From Erythrobacter sp. SG61-1L (GTDB taxonomy: Bacteria; Pseudomonadota; Alphaproteobacteria; Sphingomonadales; Sphingomonadaceae): DNA of 64,000 nucleotides. Each line of letters starts with the position of its first letter. Within the stretch, counting starts at the first letter, position 1. The stretch is taken from assembly GCF_001305965.1 (NCBI RefSeq), contig NZ_JXQC01000003.1:744001-808000 (forward strand), read 5' to 3'. Positions 61,236 to 64,000 of the stretch are shown in pieces. The position numbers and the translations under genes are program-made. The notes beneath the pieces were generated by a model. The model did no database searches. It saw nothing but the letters and a program-made list of their open reading frames with translations, and had not been told where the DNA came from.

Positions 61236-63578
61236 ATGGAATTGAGCCCGACCGCATTGGCCCTGCTCGGCCTGCTGCTGGCTGTGTGGACGCTTGGCGC
61301 CGCGTTGCTGGTGCTGCGCGCCAATGCGGCTGCACGCGGTGCGGAAGGCGCGCGGCGGGCCTCCAAGCGGCTCGCCCGGATGGTCGACGAATCGCCTGCC
61401 GTGCCCATGCTCGTGCGCGCGGATGGGCGGATCGAGGCGCCGGAGCGGCTCGCATCCTGGCTGGGGCTGGACAAGGTGCCCGGCTATCTCTCCGAACTGG
61501 ATGCGCGGCTGCACGGCTTGGCGACCGACCAGTTGGCGCAGCTCGATGCGAATGTCCGCCGTGCCCAGAAGACGGCGGCGCCGTTCCACATGGTGGTCAC
61601 TCCGCGAGGCACGACGCGCAGCTTGGCAGTGCAGGGCCATCTGGCCGACCCGGCTGTGTCTCCCGGCGGCGCGGCCTTGGTCTGGTTCTTCGACTTTTCC
61701 GACAGCCAGAGCGAGCTTTCGCGCCTCCGTGCCGAAGTCTCCCGCGCGCGGGACGATTTCGCCGCGCTGGTGGGCCTGATCGAGGCTGCGCCCATGCCGA
61801 TGTGGTTCCGTGGGCCGGACATGAAGCTGCAATTGGTCAATTCGGCGTATGTAGATGCCGTCGGGGCTGCGAATGCCGATGCGGTGGTGGATGGCCAGGT
61901 AGAACTGATCGAATCGGTCGACGGGCTGACAGCGGCGCAGGTCGCCGGCCAAGCCCATGCGAAGGACATGCCGATTGAGCGGATCGTCTCCGCCACGGTC
62001 AATGGCCAGCGCCGGGCGTTGAGGGTCAGCGATCTGCCCTTGGGCGAGGAAGGCGTTGCCGGTTACGCCGTCGACATTGAAGACATGGAAGAACTGAGCC
62101 GCGCCTTCAAGGCGTTCAGGGAGGCACAGGTTTCCATGCTCGATCAGCTAAGCGTGGGCGTGGCGCAGTTCGATGGCAAGCGGCTCCTTACTTTTGCGAA
62201 CCAGCCCTTCCAGCGCCTGTTCAAGCTGCCCGGATCGATTGCGATCGACCCGCCCGATTTCGACCGCTTCCTCGACATTGCTCGAGACGCTCATCGCGTT
62301 CCCGAAACTCGGGACTTCCCGGCGTGGCGGCGCGAGCTGGGATCATGGTTCGCTGCGGGTGCGCCGAAGGAAGATGCCTGGCCTCTGCCGGACGGCACTC
62401 ATCTGCGCATGGTTGCGCAGCCCATGCCCGATGGCGGCATGGTGCTGGTCGCAGAAGACCGGACGGAGCAGCTCGCCTTGTCCGCAACGCGCGATACCTT
62501 GCTTCGCACCCGGACGGCCACTTTCGATTCGCTGTTCGAATCGCTGGCCGTGTTTGCGCCAGACGGGCGGCTGCAATTGTGGAATCGACGCTTTCTGGCG
62601 GTTTGGGGGCTGGAAGGCGAATTCCTCGATGCCCATCCTCATGTGGAGGCATTGCTCGGGCAATTGCGCAATCGTCTTGCAAGGCCGGGGCAGGCCGACG
62701 CGATTGGCGACGTCGTCCGTGCGGCCACGCTGGATCGCAAGCAGAAGGGCGGCCGCGTCTCACTGGCCGATGGGCGCACACTGGAATTCGCTGGTGTTCC
62801 TCTGCCAGACGGCAACGGCCTGCTGACCGTGCTGGACATCACGGATTCGCAGAAAGCGGAAGCTGCCCTGCTGGAACGTAACGCAGCGCTGGAAGAAGCG
62901 GACGCAGTGAAGACGCGGTTCCTGGCCAATATGTCCTATGAATTCCGCACTCCGCTCACCTCCATCGGTGGCTTTGCCGAATTGTTGCAGAGCGGCGTTG
63001 CGGGTGACTTGTCGGATCAGGGCAAGGAATATGTCTCAGCCATCCTCGAATCGGTTGCGCGACTGGGAGAGCAGATCGAGAACGTGCTGGACCTGTCGCA
63101 GAGCGAGGCCGGTATGCTGCCGCTCGATCTCGTGGATCTGGACGTGTTTCCCTTCCTCACCGGCGTGGTGCGCGACCGGGAGGGGGCGATCACCGGCAGG
63201 GGCCTGTCGCTCGAATTGCGTGGTGACCGTTCGGCGGGTCGGGTCAAGGCGGACAAACGCCGGCTCGGCCGCGCGGTCGGGCATATCGTTGACAATGCCA
63301 TCGCCGCTACGCCCGAGGGCGGGAAAATCCTGGTCGATCTCTCGCGCGGCAAGAACGGCGTTCGGATCGTCGTATCCGACAATGGCGCAGGCATGACGCA
63401 GGCAGAAGCCGCGCGGGCGCTTGAAGGGTACAAGATCGCCCATGACGGGAAAACCGTTGAGCGTCGCCAAGGCCTTGGCCTGCCGCTTGCCCGGCAATTG
63501 ATCGAGGCACATGGCGGGAAGCTTTCCCTGCTGTCCGAAAAGGGCGCGGGAACCACTGTGACGATCAGCCTGCCGTGA
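61236..63578 (+). CDS. divL: DivL-type PAS sensor kinase homologue with Tyr in place of phospho-His (780 aa)
   Basis: DivL of Caulobacter is a membrane-tethered, kinase-like protein that controls CckA and thus CtrA phosphorylation in the cell cycle. Here a membrane helix lies at residues 5-25, followed by several PAS-like regions (about 60-170, 180-290, 310-420 and 430-545). The dimerisation helix reads NMSYEFRTPLTSI: the usual His of S-H-E-L-R-T-P is Tyr568, as in DivL (Tyr550). The ATPase domain keeps HIVDNAIAATPEGG (Asn687), SDNGAGMT and GLGLPLARQLI. Length (780 against 769) agrees. Its stop overlaps the GTG start of tsaE. Confidence 0.88.
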   Translation: MELSPTALALLGLLLAVWTLGAALLVLRANAAARGAEGARRASKRLARMVDESPAVPMLVRADGRIEAPERLASWLGLDKVPGYLSELDARLHGLATDQLAQLDANVRRAQKTAAPFHMVVTPRGTTRSLAVQGHLADPAVSPGGAALVWFFDFSDSQSELSRLRAEVSRARDDFAALVGLIEAAPMPMWFRGPDMKLQLVNSAYVDAVGAANADAVVDGQVELIESVDGLTAAQVAGQAHAKDMPIERIVSATVNGQRRALRVSDLPLGEEGVAGYAVDIEDMEELSRAFKAFREAQVSMLDQLSVGVAQFDGKRLLTFANQPFQRLFKLPGSIAIDPPDFDRFLDIARDAHRVPETRDFPAWRRELGSWFAAGAPKEDAWPLPDGTHLRMVAQPMPDGGMVLVAEDRTEQLALSATRDTLLRTRTATFDSLFESLAVFAPDGRLQLWNRRFLAVWGLEGEFLDAHPHVEALLGQLRNRLARPGQADAIGDVVRAATLDRKQKGGRVSLADGRTLEFAGVPLPDGNGLLTVLDITDSQKAEAALLERNAALEEADAVKTRFLANMSYEFRTPLTSIGGFAELLQSGVAGDLSDQGKEYVSAILESVARLGEQIENVLDLSQSEAGMLPLDLVDLDVFPFLTGVVRDREGAITGRGLSLELRGDRSAGRVKADKRRLGRAVGHIVDNAIAATPEGGKILVDLSRGKNGVRIVVSDNGAGMTQAEAARALEGYKIAHDGKTVERRQGLGLPLARQLIEAHGGKLSLLSEKGAGTTVTISLP

Positions 63579-64000
63579 TCGTGGACCTGCCCGATCTTGC
63601 CGCGATGGAGGCATTCGGCGCGCGGATTGCCGGACATTTGCGCGCGGGGGATGTCGTTGCGCTCACGGGCGGGCTGGGGGCAGGCAAAACTACTCTCGCC
63701 CGCGCGATCATTGCGGCATTGGGGCATGAGGGCGAAGTGCCTTCGCCCAGCTTTACGATCATCGAAACCTATGATCCGCCTTCGGTTCGTCTGCCCTTGG
63801 TTCATGCCGATTTCTACCGTCTGTCCCGGCCGGAAGAGGCGGAGGAACTGGGGCTGGAGGATTATCGAGAGGGCGCTGCAATGATCGCCGAATGGCCCGA
63901 TCATGCGGGCGGCTTCGGTCACGAGCCGGGTTGCCTTTCCATCGCGCTGGAAATTGCGGGTGAAGGGCGCAAGGCCGTTGTCGAATCCGGGGCAGATTGG
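63575..64000 (+). CDS. tsaE: tRNA threonylcarbamoyladenosine ATPase TsaE (partial, 142 codons)
   Basis: TsaE is the ATPase partner of TsaB/TsaD in making the t6A base of tRNA. The Walker A loop is TGGLGAGKTTLARAI near residue 31-45, followed by SPSFTIIETYD and LVHADFYRLS with its Asp, all family hallmarks. Translation starts at GTG 63575, overlapping the divL stop (GTGA). The reading frame is open to the last base of the window, so the C-terminus is missing. The frame has no stop and so would be lost from lists of closed ORFs. Confidence 0.93.
   Translation, partial: MIVDLPDLAAMEAFGARIAGHLRAGDVVALTGGLGAGKTTLARAIIAALGHEGEVPSPSFTIIETYDPPSVRLPLVHADFYRLSRPEEAEELGLEDYREGAAMIAEWPDHAGGFGHEPGCLSIALEIAGEGRKAVVESGADW

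Overview
The window looks like chromosome from a high-GC alphaproteobacterium, most likely Sphingomonadales. The signs are: haem made from glycine and succinyl-CoA (5-aminolevulinate synthase); a DivL-type pseudo-histidine kinase with tyrosine in place of the phospho-histidine; the carboxynorspermidine route to polyamines; tandem MAPEG proteins; Flp-type pilins; and CopA/CopB copper proteins rich in MDH(G/S) repeats. The genus is an inference, because no rRNA is present.

Bases 1-8463 are an accessory copper-handling block. At the left, a CsoR-family repressor gene diverges from a DUF5676 membrane protein and a beta-CASP metallo-beta-lactamase nuclease. Next comes a leftward operon (DUF2231 membrane protein, Met/His-tailed lipoprotein, DUF411 protein, Met/His-rich exported protein). 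Facing it is a rightward operon that starts with a CnrY/CnrX/CnrH-like trio (membrane anti-sigma, periplasmic metal sensor, ECF sigma) and continues into copA and copB. I find the same bipartite element, TGAGGGG then CGTA with start-to-start distance of 22 bases, three times: once for each divergent operon and once directly before copA. I propose it is the promoter recognised by this ECF sigma factor, so that a CnrYXH-type envelope sensor would control copper rather than cobalt/nickel genes. This is the main finding.

Bases 8464-8990 hold no recognisable gene and look like a junction between the copper block and ordinary chromosome. From 8991 on the genes are mostly core: an adenylate-forming enzyme, thioredoxin reductase, two MAPEG proteins, a threonine-dehydratase-like enzyme, a polyamine cluster (carboxynorspermidine synthase, DUF486 protein, carboxynorspermidine decarboxylase, ornithine decarboxylase), a CSS-EAL phosphodiesterase, a c-type cytochrome lipoprotein, a P-type ATPase, hemA and murI, then plsY-dprA-topA interrupted by two paralogous membrane proteins, two paralogous exported proteins, lepB-rnc-era, pgi, ybaK, an unrecognised two-CxxC protein, a LigB-type dioxygenase, glutathione reductase, an acyl-CoA carboxylase beta subunit, enoyl-CoA hydratase, bioB-lprI-metY, a peptide transporter, aroK-aroB, a small-ORF/exported-protein/xerD group, accA, an M48 protease, two Flp pilins, a Nudix hydrolase, tRNA-Arg(ACG), a hemerythrin, folE, a peroxiredoxin, ahcY, divL and the start of tsaE, which runs off the right edge.

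Three copies of an 85-92 base palindromic repeat (ends CGTCATTGCGAG / CTCGCAATGACG) sit between genes from 36.6 to 44.2 kb, and an unrelated 147 base palindromic repeat lies at 48.5 kb. The start of xerD appears to carry a one-base deletion in a G run. All assignments come from reading the translated sequence; no database search was run.
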